24,956 nucleotides of DNA from Plantago elongata (GCA_036897095.1 JAYMSP010002317.1:1-24956); one strand, 5' to 3'. Counted from the first letter of the stretch, positions 9,223 to 21,261 are shown. Notes: a model not told the origin generated them from the sequence alone. Translations and numbers: made by a program.

Positions 9223-12200
9223 ATGAGCCGTCTCCAATCTGTTCGCCATAAATCCAAGACAGAAGATAACACCACCACCACCACCACCACCACCTCGAAG
9301 ATGTTTAAGATTTATAAGTGTAATTCCTTGGAATGGAAGCCCACCGCCGTCGTGGCTCTAGCCACCAGCTCCGACGGTTCCAAGGTGGCCGCTGCCCGCG
9401 CCGACGGCGCTCTCGAGATATGGCTAGCTTCTCCCGGTTCTGTCGGCTGGCACTGTCAGCTCGTAAGATATATTCAAACAGTTTAATTTAGTACTGGCTG
9501 GGTATTTTGTACCAATTTGTTGTTTCAATTAGTACTAAATTAAATATCTGTTTTGTTATTCTTCGAATTAGACAATTCACGGGGAAGTTGATTCCACCGC
9601 GACTTCGCTTGTGTGGTGCCGGTCGGGCCGGAGAGATGGGCAGCTCGGTCGATTGTTTTCCTCCAGTATAGATGGGTCGGTTTATGAGTGGGATTTGTTT
9701 GATCTTACACAAAAGGTTTGTGAACTAATTAAACATTGACCTAGTCATTTCGAGTTTCGTTGATTAGCTTTTCAGATTTTTGTAAAAAAATGAAGTCAAG
9801 TTGGAATGTTTGTTATTATTATGGCCTGAAAAATTCGGAGCTTATTGAGCTGTTTTGAGAAGATAATAATCTTGCTTCTAGCTGATAAGAAGCACATGTA
9901 TGTATTAGTACTTGCAGAACCTTGTTAATTAAGCTACTATGAATTGAATTCGTATTGCACGAAGTTGATTTTGTCCTAGTTTTAAAAAATGTAACCCTAT
10001 GAGATGCTGAGGGAGAAATTGTGAGGATTTTTAATAATGTCACCTAGTCAACTTATTCTGCATACATTGGTAAAGCACATCTGTTTATATTGTTGGTACT
10101 TGCAAAATGTAAACATTCTTGTGAGAGGCATAACCATGTGGTTGGATTGCAAAAGAAGCAATTGTGATGATACTGATGGAGTACCACTTCTTGTGCGGTG
10201 TACTATTTCGCAGAGGGTTCTGGATTCCATCAACGTCTCTATATGGCAGATTGCAGTGCAACCTCGCGATGACTTGCAAAGCAACTCGGAGCTGGAAACC
10301 AAACCTTATCAGAATGGCCATGCCAGTCCTCCAATTCAAAGTGACATTGATGAAGAGGAGAGCAGCAGTGAAGATGAAGATGATGGCAAAGCAGTCCAGC
10401 TTCATGATGAAGATGATTCTAGGAGCACGCGCCTCGCAGTTGCCTGTGATGATGGCTGTGTGCGAATATACAGCATTCATGATGATGATGATACTCTTAC
10501 TTACACTAGAACCCTGCCGAGGGTCAGTGGTGAGTCAGATTCTGTCCAAAACTCCTCTTTTTACTTTTGGTTTGTCCATTCCAGCTGCTAAAATCTCTTA
10601 TTTGCAGGGCGCACATTAAGTGTAGCGTGGAGTCCGGATGCCAGTAGGATATATTCTGGGAGTAGTGATGGGTATGTTGAAGTTGCTTATGGCTATTCTT
10701 TCTATAAGTTAAAATCAATATATTGCTAGAATCTGGCTGCTGCTACAAAATGTTGATGTTCGTTTTGTTGGTAGCTTATAGGAACACTTGTTCAATCATA
10801 CCATTACTTTCTGCTTCTGTCCTCCATCTCATTTATTACTTTCAATACTTAGGTTTATAAGATGCTGGGATGCTGTATTAGCTCATGAGATATACAGAAT
10901 AACAGTGGGGTCTGCAGGCCTGGGCACTGGAAGCGATCTCTGCATATGGTCATTACTTGCATTGAGGTACAGTATCCATGTTCATTACTTAGTAACTTAG
11001 TATCATGTGGATAGCAGTTCACTTGTTTGTGGCCTGCACTCAGTGGTAACTGTTGAGTTTGTTGGTTTCAGGGGTGGTGATGTTGTTAGTGGGGATAGTT
11101 CTGGTTGCGTGCAGTTCTGGGATGGACGATTTGGAACTCTTTTGCAAGCCCATTCTTATCACAAGGGTGATGTGAACGCACTAGTAGCATCCCCTAACCA
11201 TAATAGAGTGTTCTCTGGTGGTTCTGACGGTCAGGTAGATTCATGCTTCATTGTGCTGTATTAGGTTTATGTTTTTATGTTCTTCATTGGTTTATTTCCT
11301 GTATTAGTAGAAAGTAGAAACCTTGTTTCCTGTATCGGTAAAAAAAGATACAGTCACATAAATCTTCAATATTTTGAAATGAGGCCATTATAAAGCTTCA
11401 TTCCTTGTCTCTATTATTTCTTACTTTGGTTATGGTTTTCCATTTAATGCTCAAATTGTTTTTTAATCTGAAAATTGTGGTTGATGACCTTTTATGTTGA
11501 AGGTAGAAAGAATAATGCTAACATGTATATCTGTGATACTAAGGGGGTATTTTCTTGTTTGCGAAAGCTCTGACCAATGAATCTTTATATCTTTGGAAAA
11601 GACATGTGCAAGATAAATACATATTACACATTCAACAAAGATAAGGATGCAAGTTTCATTTGATTGATGAAACCTATTATGCCTAAGACCCCAAGCTGTC
11701 TAGTATTTGTTTTCCGTGACCAGTACAGTTAATCTGACGGTTTGAATCCAGATCTGTGCTGAAGAGCGAACACTTGAGCTTTTTGAATAGGTGCAATATT
11801 TGGCAAGTTTATTTTATGCAGTTGTCATAGTGAATGAGTGGTATTTAAACATTTTCTATTACCTATATGTGATAGATTATCTAATAGCTATATGTTATTC
11901 TTGTTTCAAATTATTGCTGTTGCAGCTTTCACTAATCTTATCTTTTGTTTTTTTATTAGTCTGTCCTTTTGTGATAAATTTCCTTTTTGTAGGTTGCACT
12001 GTATAAACTCTCTGGTGATGCAAGTGGTTCTAATGATGTAAACCGCCAATCTGGAGCCATGAAGAAATGGAACTATGTGACATCGTCATCTAAAACTCAT
12101 ACCCATGATGTGAAGGCAATGACAATCGCTGTGCCTATCAGCCATGAAGGTCGTCCCGCGTTCATTTGTGTGAATGTCTTTTGTTTCTTTCTTATTTCTA

Positions 12201-15200
12201 TTTCCCCTTTCTTTATATTCAAAGCTTTGGTGTTTTTTTCTAACTTATATTATCTTCCTGTCAGCAGATTTGCCGCCTGATGAAAAGGTCAAAAGATTAC
12301 GTGGCAAGGCGAAGGCCTTAGACTCCAGCTACCATAAATGGGCTCATTTAGGCGTTCCCATGCTCATTTCAGGTGGTGATGACACAAAGCTATTTGCTTA
12401 CCCTGTAAGGGAGTTCACTGAATTTAAACCACATGATATATGCCCTGCACCACAGAGAATGCCCATGAAACTTGTATCACAAACGATATCGAAGCAGCGT
12501 CCACTACTTTTAGTCCAGGCCTCTCAGTCTGTGGATATTTTGTGTGTCAGTGAAAAAGAAGGTCCATCAGGTGGGATTGCAAATGCTGAGTTAGCTGCTC
12601 GAGTTAGATGCAAGAGGAAGATCATATGCAGTGCAATATCTCCTTCAGGCTTGTCACTTTCCTATTCAGATAATTTCAAACCCGTGTTATTTGAATTTGA
12701 GACAAGAAAATCTAGCAAAAGGTCATGGAAACTGATTAAAAGGAAGCTGCCCCCAGAAATACCATATGCTCACTCCATGATTTATAGTTCCGATTCGACA
12801 CAGTTAATATTAGCTGGGTGTGATAGAAGAATATATGTAAGTCTTGTCCTTCAATTTTTGTTCACTGGGATTAAGTCTTGTCCTTCAATTTTTGTTCACT
12901 GGGATATGCTTTTGCATTTTTTTTTCCTCAAAAAAAGAGAATGTCCAACATTTATGTGGTACAAGCCACAGTATGACACCCCCACCAATCACCATTTGCA
13001 TCATGAAAACGATGTAAAGGAAGGCAAGAAAGAAACCAAAGCCATAAAAACTAAACCAAGCAGTTTTCTGTTGTCTGGATGAAGCAATTATTTGATGATT
13101 CTCCATGTATCTGCATCACAAAAAATGTTTTAGATATGCTGGCTGCTCGCAAGGAGCTTCATTAAGAAAAAAGTAGTCTAGTTTATCAAATAAGTTACCA
13201 TGGTTAGCATATGATACTGGTAAGTGGATGAATATGAAGTTGAATATTCTCATTTCCTTTTATGAAATGTAGTCTGCTATTGATGTTCTCATGTATGCTA
13301 AAATCTCTATTGATTTTGTTACATAGTCCTGAGTATGCTAAATTGTGTATTTCTTGTTAATACGATTCTGGGCTGGTTCACCTAACCATTTACTCCTAAT
13401 TCCGTGCCAGGTGGTAGATGTGGGTAGTTTAATGTTGATTCATACCTTCACTCCCTCTCGAAGAGATGGCGGTGATGAATTGCCACCTGTTGAACCTCCT
13501 ATTACAAAAATGTTCACAAGTAGTGATGGTCAGTGGCTAGCTGCTATTAACTGCTTTGGGGATTTGTATGTATACAATCTCGAGACAGTAAGGTAGGACC
13601 AAGTTTTTTTAATGTTGTATTGGTATCAATATGATAAAATTTGTTTGGATATGAGATTATGTTGTGCTTCACATGTCCTCTCTTTGCTGGTGGAAATTGT
13701 TTATTGATGTAAGGTAATAATTATGATGCAGACAACACTGGTTTGTATCAAGATTGGATGGAGCTTCTGTTACGGCAGCTGGTTTTACTCCTCAAAACAG
13801 CAATATTCTCATTGTTTCAACATCCTCCAACCATGTTTATGCGCTTGATGTGGATGCCAAAAAGTTTGGTGATTGGTCCATGGAGCATACGTATACTCTG
13901 CCCCTGAGATATCGAGAATTTACCGGAGGAGTTACTGGTCTATCTTTCCCGCCATCTTCTAGTTCATCCCCTGTTATCATATACGGTCCCAGGTAATAGT
14001 TCGTTTTGTGCCACACCATGTTATATCTTTCCTGCCATCTTCTAGTGCTATATGTATATTCTGTTTTTAATTATTTGTCATTCTGCACCATTTTTACCTT
14101 TTTTCAACCATAAATGCTGTTCGATCATGTATGTGTTAAGAGTCATTGGATCTGGGATATTTTTAATTTTACTGGAGCCTTTTGGGAGTGTATATATTTG
14201 ATTGGTTTGGAGCCCATAAGTTTGTAGTCTCAACTTTAATAATTATCCTCTTATAAGAGGAAGCAGTGATATAGATATTGCTACGGATACGTGGAAAGTT
14301 CTGTAAAACAGGATACAGATTCATTTTTCTGATTTCAGTGCTATATCATGTTCAATCCTTTCTTATTCTCCAACCCTAACAATCTAATTCTTGCTCTTCA
14401 GCTGAGGCACCATAACCCCATAGGTTAGGTACAATCCTGTCGATTGCGGATTTGTGCGGATTTGTGTTATAGTATAAGTATGCTAGCTTTGATGATCCTA
14501 TGATGACTTTGCACTAACTTATTGATTGAATAATTTATAGTATGTAGTAGGATTGTAGTATTGATATTCTTAAAAAATAAAATGAATAAATGAAAATTGT
14601 AATATTGATATTCTTAAAAAATGAAATGAATAAATGAAAAGGAAGGATATTTATTTCGGAAGGAACTGAGTTAATGTGCTGATATGGTTTTCCACCCCAC
14701 AGAAGTATCTGTTCCACAGCATTGTATAGTAAGTCAAATACTTACTTGTTTTGATTAAGACGGTATATGGTTTGCAGATAGTAGTCATTAATCATCTGGA
14801 GTTTTTATGGTTATTTTGACCTTACGTGTGATCCATGAAGAAGACATGTGAGCAAATCCAGACCGTTAAAGTTACAATTTGTCCATTTCTATATTTGCTG
14901 CTAGTTGGCCTTTTGTGGAATATATTACACATGCTTTCCGCCCTGTAGCCTATGTTTCAATAGCAGAACTAACAACTCTTTACTCACCAGGTCACTTTGC
15001 TTAATTGATTTTGGGAAGCCTGTTGATAGAGACACGGATGCAAAGCCCGTTGATAGAGACACGGATACAAAGCCTGTTGATAGAGACACGGATGCAAGTC
15101 TGCCTAATGGTCATGGGTTGGCAGGGAAGCCCCACAGCAATGGAGGACTAAAACGTAAACGGGAATTAGAAGGCAAACACTCTAGAAAGAACTTTGATAT

Positions 15201-15336
15201 GCAGAGTCACAGAAATCCTGTTTTATTTGTTGACTACCTCTCTAATAACTCCCTGTTGGTGGTGGAGAAACCATGGCCACAAGTCCTTAAAACCTTGGAT
15301 ACTCAGCCTGTCCACAGACATATTTATGGGACATAA
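9223..15336 (+). CDS. UTP4: UTP4/cirhin homologue, WD40 protein of the SSU processome (POPCORN-like), 11 exons
   Basis: Exons: 9223-9462, 9572-9715, 10214-10529, 10608-10671, 10853-10966, 11072-11234, 11993-12149, 12268-12836, 13411-13592, 13732-13992, 14991-15336. All introns are GT-AG and all joins keep frame, giving 851 residues; a second in-frame ATG at 9301 gives 825, nearer the usual plant length of about 815. WD-like blades are seen at residues 42-67 ([12 protein letters not shown]...LEIW) and 92-121 (...[10 protein letters not shown]). Others follow an acidic linker (172-196): [67 protein letters not shown], with more in the C-terminal half. UTP4 is known as a UtpA/t-UTP component in early 18S rRNA processing in the nucleolus; the Arabidopsis counterpart POPCORN is needed for embryo patterning. 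Assignment is by recalled family pattern. Confidence 0.85.
9271..9294 (+). repeat. (ACC)8 microsatellite coding for eight threonines
   Basis: Eight perfect ACC codons lie in frame between the two candidate UTP4 start codons (9223 and 9301). The repeat would be translated only if the upstream ATG is used; otherwise it lies in the 5' UTR. Confidence 0.9.
12838..12905 (+). repeat. 34-bp perfect tandem duplication at the intron 8 donor
   Basis: The unit TAAGTCTTGTCC...CACTGGGAT occurs at 12838-12871 and 12872-12905 without differences. The first copy supplies all but the G of the splice donor (G|TAAGTC). In the second copy the base before TAAGTC is T, so it is not a duplicate donor. The reading frame of exon 8 stays open through this intron up to a stop at 13080-13082. 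Confidence 0.85.
14553..14640 (+). repeat. 44-bp near-perfect tandem duplication in UTP4 intron 10
   Basis: Copies at 14553-14596 and 14597-14640 begin TTGTAGTATTGATATTC and TTGTAATATTGATATTC and differ at two visible positions. It lies in the largest UTP4 intron (998 bp), which otherwise shows no coding signal. Confidence 0.85.
15016..15096 (+). repeat. Three 27-bp coding repeats (KPVDRDTDA) in UTP4 exon 11
   Basis: Three consecutive 27-bp units encode [18 protein letters not shown] and KPVDRDTDA. The first and third are identical in DNA; the second differs by two bases. They sit in a charged linker before a basic KRKREL segment near the C-terminus, outside the WD blades. Confidence 0.9.
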
Positions 15337-16010
15337 TTAGTCTAATCACTGGCTAGCTTACCGCGTCCTTAGTTAGGAAGGCCCGAACAGTGCCTTCCAT
15401 CAAATTTTGCTCTTACTATCTGCCTACTTTGAGATCACATAGGGTGTTGGGATGGGGGTTAGGTAAAGGCTGTCTTGACCATGTTCTGCTATGTATTTCT
15501 TGACAATTCTGTTGTACAAGTTTTAGTTATTCAAATTTGAAAGCACTTATTAAATTTTATTGGAAACTGTTTTGTGACTTTCTGTATAGTGGTTATCTCT
15601 TTTCATTTTCTCCTGTACAGTTGAATTTTACTTCACAAGTAGTACAAGCAAAGTATCTGCATTTTGTTGATGGGTGATTTCCGACAGATGTTTGCAGTTA
15701 TCTTGTTGGTTTCGCACCACTTTCACGTTGTAGCAAAGGGTAAAATTTCCCATTTTCATGTCTTGGGCGGTTGATGAATGGTTAAAATAGCTGTAGTACT
15801 AAATGTTGAGTAGAATCTCTAGTACTGGGCAGTGGGCATAGGTGAAAAACATGTAACTTCATATAATACTGACACGTTGATAATGTTTTGTGATGGAGAC
15901 AAGCTATAGCCAATTTGGTGTATGTCAAAGCAGTGTGCCTCAAAAGTTTGTGGACGCAGGAAATGAAATTGCTCTACTTTCCTCCATTTGGGCCCTATTC
16001 TTTTCGTCAA
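15337..16010 (+). other. UTP4 3' UTR and downstream spacer
   Basis: The first 200-250 bp after the stop are mixed-composition sequence that is probably 3' UTR. No canonical AATAAA is seen; ATTAAA-like sequence occurs near 15550. The rest up to 16010 contains no supported gene. Confidence 0.4.
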
Positions 16011-16017
16011 TAGAATT

Positions 16018-16203
16018 GAACATATTGAAGTTGAATTGAACTAAATTTATTATAATAAAAAATAGTTAAACTAAATGAATTTCAATTGAATTAAATTGAA
16101 TGTAACGAAATTAAACCGAACTGAATTTATTATAATAGAAAACAACTAAACTGAATGAATTTGAATTAAACTAAATTGAATATATTTAAATTGAACTGAA
16201 ATT
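16018..16203. repeat. Imperfect ~84-bp tandem repeat of GAATTGAACT-type sequence
   Basis: The phrase GAACTAAATTTATTATAAT... at about 16038 returns as GAACTGAATTTATTATAAT... at about 16120, each followed by a similar AACTAAATGAATTT block. The whole stretch is built of short variants of TTGAATTGAACTAAA. It is preceded by TGGGCCCTATTCTTTTCGTC, which looks like the outer edge of a small transposon, but the matching other end was not found. Confidence 0.6.
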
Positions 16204-16209
16204 AATAAT

Positions 16210-19200
16210 TTTTCAGATAAAGAGAACATAATCTCATTATTTTTCTTTTATGTCTAAATCATAATGTTTTATCATCTTCTTCCATGCACCATAACCTGCT
16301 AATGCAATACAAATATTACATATAACTTATAAACATTAATAGTACAATATCCTTTTGATTTCTCACTAAATAGTATATTAATATATGATGTTTGAAGTTA
16401 AATAATTCTAAACGATATTGTAGTTGAAAATGTGATATTGTTGATTTGCACAAATAGAAAAGTCATCCTCCTGCATATTACATAAAGAGAAAATAAATAT
16501 TTAAAAATAATAAATAACAATGATAAAATTATAGCAATTAAATTTGGAGGCTTGGAGCCTCCACCTTCTACTTAAACAATGACAATTACGTATTGGATTC
16601 AAATTAAATTACGTGATTTGAATTGAATTACAAACTTGGTCACACTTTATGAATTATTATACTACTATACTTTAAACTTAAATAAATATAGTTAATGCAA
16701 AAATCTCCTTACTAGCACACGTTCAATTATAGTCTCAATGCTCAAAATTATATTGAACAAATATATTGATTGGATTATGATTTGTGCTATGATTAGATTT
16801 CATTTTAATATTTTATTATAAATTTAACGTGTACGGTAAAAAACGATGATTATTCCTAATATGGCATGATTGCAAGATCATAGAAATAGAAAGAAATATT
16901 TCCTCCATATGAATATTGGAGTATAACAGTGGTAGTGAATTTCCTCCACATGTTTGCATTGATCATTCTTGTTTTATCTTTTGGTTATCCAATTTCTCTA
17001 ATTCTTGTTTAGAGAAGTTAATAGTTATATATAATGAATTGACCATATACTTATATTAGATCTATCCGACAATTGAATCGAGTCTCCGTTGTGCGTATAA
17101 AATAATATTAGGAAGATTCCTTTACCTGGGATCTGCAAATTTACCATAAAGTCCGGATATAAAATTTTGTTTGCAAGTGCACACTTGTACATCTCAACAT
17201 TTGTTAATCAACCTTTATTGAGTAATCACTGATCATTAGTTGCACTTTCCTTTTCATGCTAATCCCTTTGTTCAAAATTCTTCACAACAGTGGAATTTTA
17301 GGTAGATATAACATAAACTAATACTCCCTTAGTTACTTTTGGTTTTTAAAGAAATATTAATAAATAATAACAAATGTTATATGGGAGTCTGAGATATAAA
17401 TAATAAAATATATAAAAAGAATAATTATCAGTAAAGTTTACGTTTTATTATTTTATAAATAATATATTTATTAAATGAATGTTGAAAAAATAATTCGTAG
17501 TAGCGATTTAATCTATTGGCACATACTATGCTTTTACAGCCAATGCTTTTCTATAAGACTATAACCAATCGGGGTTATCAAGTCAATTCGAGCTAATACT
17601 TAAAGATAAAGTGAATGCAATAGGCAATAATAGCTTTGGCTTAGTGTCTAAATGTGATTAGCAGAAAATGAAATGTTTTAATAGCTAAAATTAATATGGT
17701 ACGTGTATGTTTATCCTTTGTTTTTAGAGATTGAAGAGAGGATTAAATTAATAATATAGTGACATGTTTTTGGTGGCCTTTGTAATTGTTGGTGGTGTGT
17801 CTACGAGGACTGCACGTGTGTGCATTGATTTATCCAATAATTGAACCACGAAGAAAGATAAAATATAAAAGAATAATTGGACGCCTAACTCTTGTTTTCT
17901 TTAACATTATGTCGACAAATATTTCTTTCAACATGGGACAAACCTTTGACTAGATAGAAAGCTACCACTTTTAATATTCATCTTCTCTTCTTTGGAGCAT
18001 TGCAATCTTAGACTCTTTCTTGATTTAGTTGGTGTTTCATTATTCGATACGTAAAATTTCATTTTAAATCGTACATCTGAATGATAGAGATTAGAACACC
18101 ATCACAAGTTCATAACCATAAATCAGAAAATCATACTTCACCTTGCAAAACTATGCCGTCGTGCATCTTTAGGGATATTTGTATTGAAACAATGCATGTA
18201 TATGTTTTAATGCACGAGTCGTGCAATAGAAACAATAAAGTTGCACGATAACATGGGGGTTGTCTCCTTTTTATCTTTTTGTTGGATGGGTAGAATGGTG
18301 GTACTCATTGCTGCATGATTTGTAGAGCAAAAGGTGAAATCTTGATTGATGTATGGTTGCATTCTAAATGTAACATGAGTTGTTTAGAGCTACAAGTTGT
18401 TGAGGTGACTGTTAGAGTAAAAATCTTACAAGTGGTTTGATTGACCCTCCAGAAAAATGACTGAGTAGTATATATATTTATTTATGATGGTGATATATAT
18501 TGTTATTATTATGATGAATTATTAGTAGAAGTAGTACCATGAAGTGAGAGATATTGTTACAAGTGAGGACACATAGCTGGGATCTCTTGTCCTTTTCCCA
18601 AAATCGCCCTCATTCCCCAAGATATGGGCTTCAAAATTCTAAGGATGGAAAGGGCTCCATTACTCATTTAGAACAAAATTCAATAATTGCACGAATTATT
18701 TTGGTATAGTTATAAACATTGGGATCACAAATGTATATATAGTTACCGAAGTAGCTGTCATATAAGTGGTGAGATGTCCCTTTTAGCTCCATTGGTGGCC
18801 TAAATGCTAAAATACAATGTGGCACCAATTGACTTGTTCATCAATTCAACCATACATTGTGGTGTGTTCTTAAACGAATCTAATTGATTATCAATAAGTC
18901 TTATTCGAATTGAGCACATTCTAGAATCACATACAAATTACGATGTTTGAAGCAAAATGTGTTAAGCAAAAATCCAATTGTTCTCAAACTTAGGTTCATT
19001 CGTATAGTCAACACATAAACACATGATATTTTATCTAATAATATATGGATGGAAATGATATTAGAGAAAGTATGTAAATATCACAAAGATCTTCATATAT
19101 GAATATTCATATGCATTCTATACTAACCTATACACATCTGGAACACCAAACTATGACACTTGCAGTCGAAAACTCTCATGGTCCTATAATATTTAGTTAT

Positions 19201-19850
19201 AATAAACTCTACTCTACGTTACACTTTAAATGAATTTTTTTTACCGTCGTACAAACAATCAACTGTCTCGTAAGTTACAACCACTATCATCGTGTAATAA
19301 TTATGATCAAATCAACTGGTGAATATTCAATGGTATGTTCACAGTAGGATGTACGTGGAGTCGCGTATGTATTGAACATTTAATTCTCTTGATTTTACCT
19401 ACAATATTTGTCGGACCAAGGAGTAGTATAATCAAACAACTTTATGATACCATATGAAATTAATTACTTCTTGGCTAGCTAGGCTGGCAAATAGCCATTA
19501 GTGGCAAAGTGTGACCACTTATTTCCCATTGTTCTTGGCTTTGTTTGCTTTTATATTGCCTACTTTTATTAATGACAAGAGTGCACAAAATGTTCATATC
19601 ATGTGCTTGTTTTCTAAAGCACCAGCATTTTCATACTTGCTTCAGTAACTGGTGACCATCTTTTGCTGTTTATCCACCTCTTTCTCCTCTACCCAGTTTA
19701 AACTTTACGCCAAATATTTTGCCAGTGTAGTTAGTTCATCAACTTCTGCAGACTGGCCTCCATTTCCGAACCATGTGAACGAATTATAACCACATTGTGT
19801 ACGAGTACAAAGTACTTAATCAGGACGGTAAAAATATAAGACGATTCCGG
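16210..19850. other. Gene-poor interval between the convergent UTP4 and SOFL genes
   Basis: About 3.6 kb with no supported gene, tRNA or array on either strand. Small structures seen: an 8-bp stem with 3-nt loop (TGGAGGCT-TGG-AGCCTCCA, 16545-16563) and ATAACC...GGTTAT near 17560. The known plant miRNA sequences I could recall were looked for by eye and none matched. It may hold undetected transposon relics. Confidence 0.4.
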
Positions 19851-19856
19851 ACATTT

Positions 19857-19862
19857 TTTATT
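19857..19862 (-). terminator. Candidate polyadenylation signal of SOFL
   Basis: AATAAA on the minus strand lies about 225 bp after the SOFL stop codon, a plausible 3' UTR length. Such hexamers are common by chance in AT-rich DNA. Confidence 0.3.
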
Positions 19863-20085
19863 TGCTAACTCTAACAGATTTTTTTCATTTTTTGAATTGT
19901 TTTTACATTTATGAGCTCATCTCTCATATTGTTCCCTTCTACATGGACAGGAAAAAAAATAACAGATAGAAAGATTAAAATAAAAACAGAAAAAAAAAAG
20001 GGACTGAAACAAAGATATTCTAAATTTAACTGCCATTCCCCTCTCTTGAGCAGAATTGACAGAAAACATACTCTTCTGCTACTTC

Positions 20086-21009
20086 TTATTGCCTTTTTCT
20101 TCCAAGCAAACTGCCTGACAAGTTCAAGATTACAATCATAAGCTCCAAAACTAGACCATATACAATAAAAAGAAAAAGAAAAAGAATCATTTCATTCATA
20201 TCTAAAGATTTAAGGATATTAAATAATATCAGACTAGTAGTACTCACTTGATTTACCTTTGGAGGAAGATTTGAAGAATCCCAAATGCTTCTTTGAGGCA
20301 GATTCAGTCTGAAAATTAAATTAGACATCAATCATGTTAACAATCATGAAAGAACAACAAACAAAAAGAAGTAATCATGTCATGCCTATTCCTTCTAGAC
20401 CTGATAACATGAAAGAATTCCATCGTCTTTACAGAACTTGCAGAGATAGACGTGGAATTAATCCGTTTATATTCATTCTTCATATGACACAAAAAATAGC
20501 ATACCTCAAAATGAGCACCAGGATAGGCTTGTGAGTAACCAGGAACATGTTCCATCCCCTGATGGTAATCGTTCTGCACTACATTGTCCTGAAATCAATT
20601 CATCGATAGAGCAATCAATAACTGTTTTTAGAAATCGAGTAAAAAAGGGCGAAAGGAAAATATTTTCGTGTTTTCGTGGACTTACTTGGGAGAAATCATA
20701 GGCAGGAGAGCTAGCAGTATCATCAAGGCACAGGTTTTGTTGCTTCTTGCTGCTTTTGGCCTCCTTTCCTTTGTTTTTCTGCTTGTTTTTCTTCTTACCT
20801 TCAGGGGCAGGAACTGAATTGGCATAGCTGTAGTAGTCGTTCGGAGGCGGTCCAGATGATGCATCGGAGACCATGGAAAGATCTTCTTGATCATAAGCTC
20901 TTTCCTTCTGATAGGTAGAATATGGATCAGTTGAGTTTGAGAGCTGATCCAAGTACATCGTCCACCCGGATTCGACACCGCTGCTACATTCACTAGTTGA
21001 TGCATTCAT
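20086..21009 (-). CDS. SOFL: SOB FIVE-LIKE (SOFL) family protein, four exons
   Basis: Exons in order of reading: 21009-20686, 20588-20505, 20308-20257, 20114-20086. Introns are GT-AG (97, 196 and 142 bp) and the joins keep frame, giving 162 residues. Residues 8-22 (CSSGVESGWTMYLDQ) match the family's first signature and 42-55 (EDLSMVSDASSGPP) the second. Residues 72-90 (KKKNKQKNKGKEAKSSKKQ) are a likely nuclear-localisation stretch, and the end is GFFKSSSKGSLLGRKRQ. Arabidopsis SOB5 and SOFL1/2 are known to raise cytokinin levels or responses; the biochemical activity is unknown. The start is the ATG nearest a TATA box, with the first signature right after it. A stronger-looking donor 9 bp after exon 3 (GTGAGT) would add three residues in frame. 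Confidence 0.85.
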
Positions 21010-21085
21010 GATTCTAAATTATGAGAGAGTTTTGAAAAATAAAATTTAGTTTGAGATTGTTTGAGTAATAGTTGGTGTGTGGAGG

Positions 21086-21093
21086 TATTTATA
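21086..21093 (-). promoter_or_regulatory. TATA box of SOFL
   Basis: TATAAATA on the minus strand lies 77 bp upstream of the SOFL start codon, leaving room for a leader of roughly 45-50 nt. No upstream ATG was seen in that leader. Confidence 0.6.
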
Positions 21094-21238
21094 GCAGAAG
21101 AGAAAGAATGGCCTAATGACATGAAACCAAGAAATGACACTCAAATCCTGACTATTTGTCCTGGCTCTATCCTTTTGCATAATATTATATACATCTATTT
21201 GAAGAAGAATCAAAGTTTGCCAGTTGTCAAGGGTCTTT

Positions 21239-21261
21239 GGGGTGGGGTGGGGTGGGGTGGG
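21239..21261 (+). promoter_or_regulatory. G-quadruplex-forming (GGGGT)4GGG tract upstream of SOFL
   Basis: Five G-runs separated by single T residues lie about 145 bp upstream of the SOFL TATA box, with the G-rich strand being the non-template-side complement of the gene. Runs of four G with 1-nt loops fit a stable parallel G-quadruplex. Its regulatory role is only inferred from position. Confidence 0.6.

Noticed and set aside
10085..10619. Long overlapping frames opposite and offset to UTP4 exon 3
   Set aside because: Exon 3 joins in frame to its neighbours and carries the WD and acidic-linker sequence; the other frames are shadows of its GAT/GAA-rich codons.
12885..13106. Minus-strand hydrophobic 73-codon frame in UTP4 intron 8
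   Set aside because: It looks like a membrane segment, but the hydrophobicity comes from T-rich antisense codons, and no family or start signal supports it.
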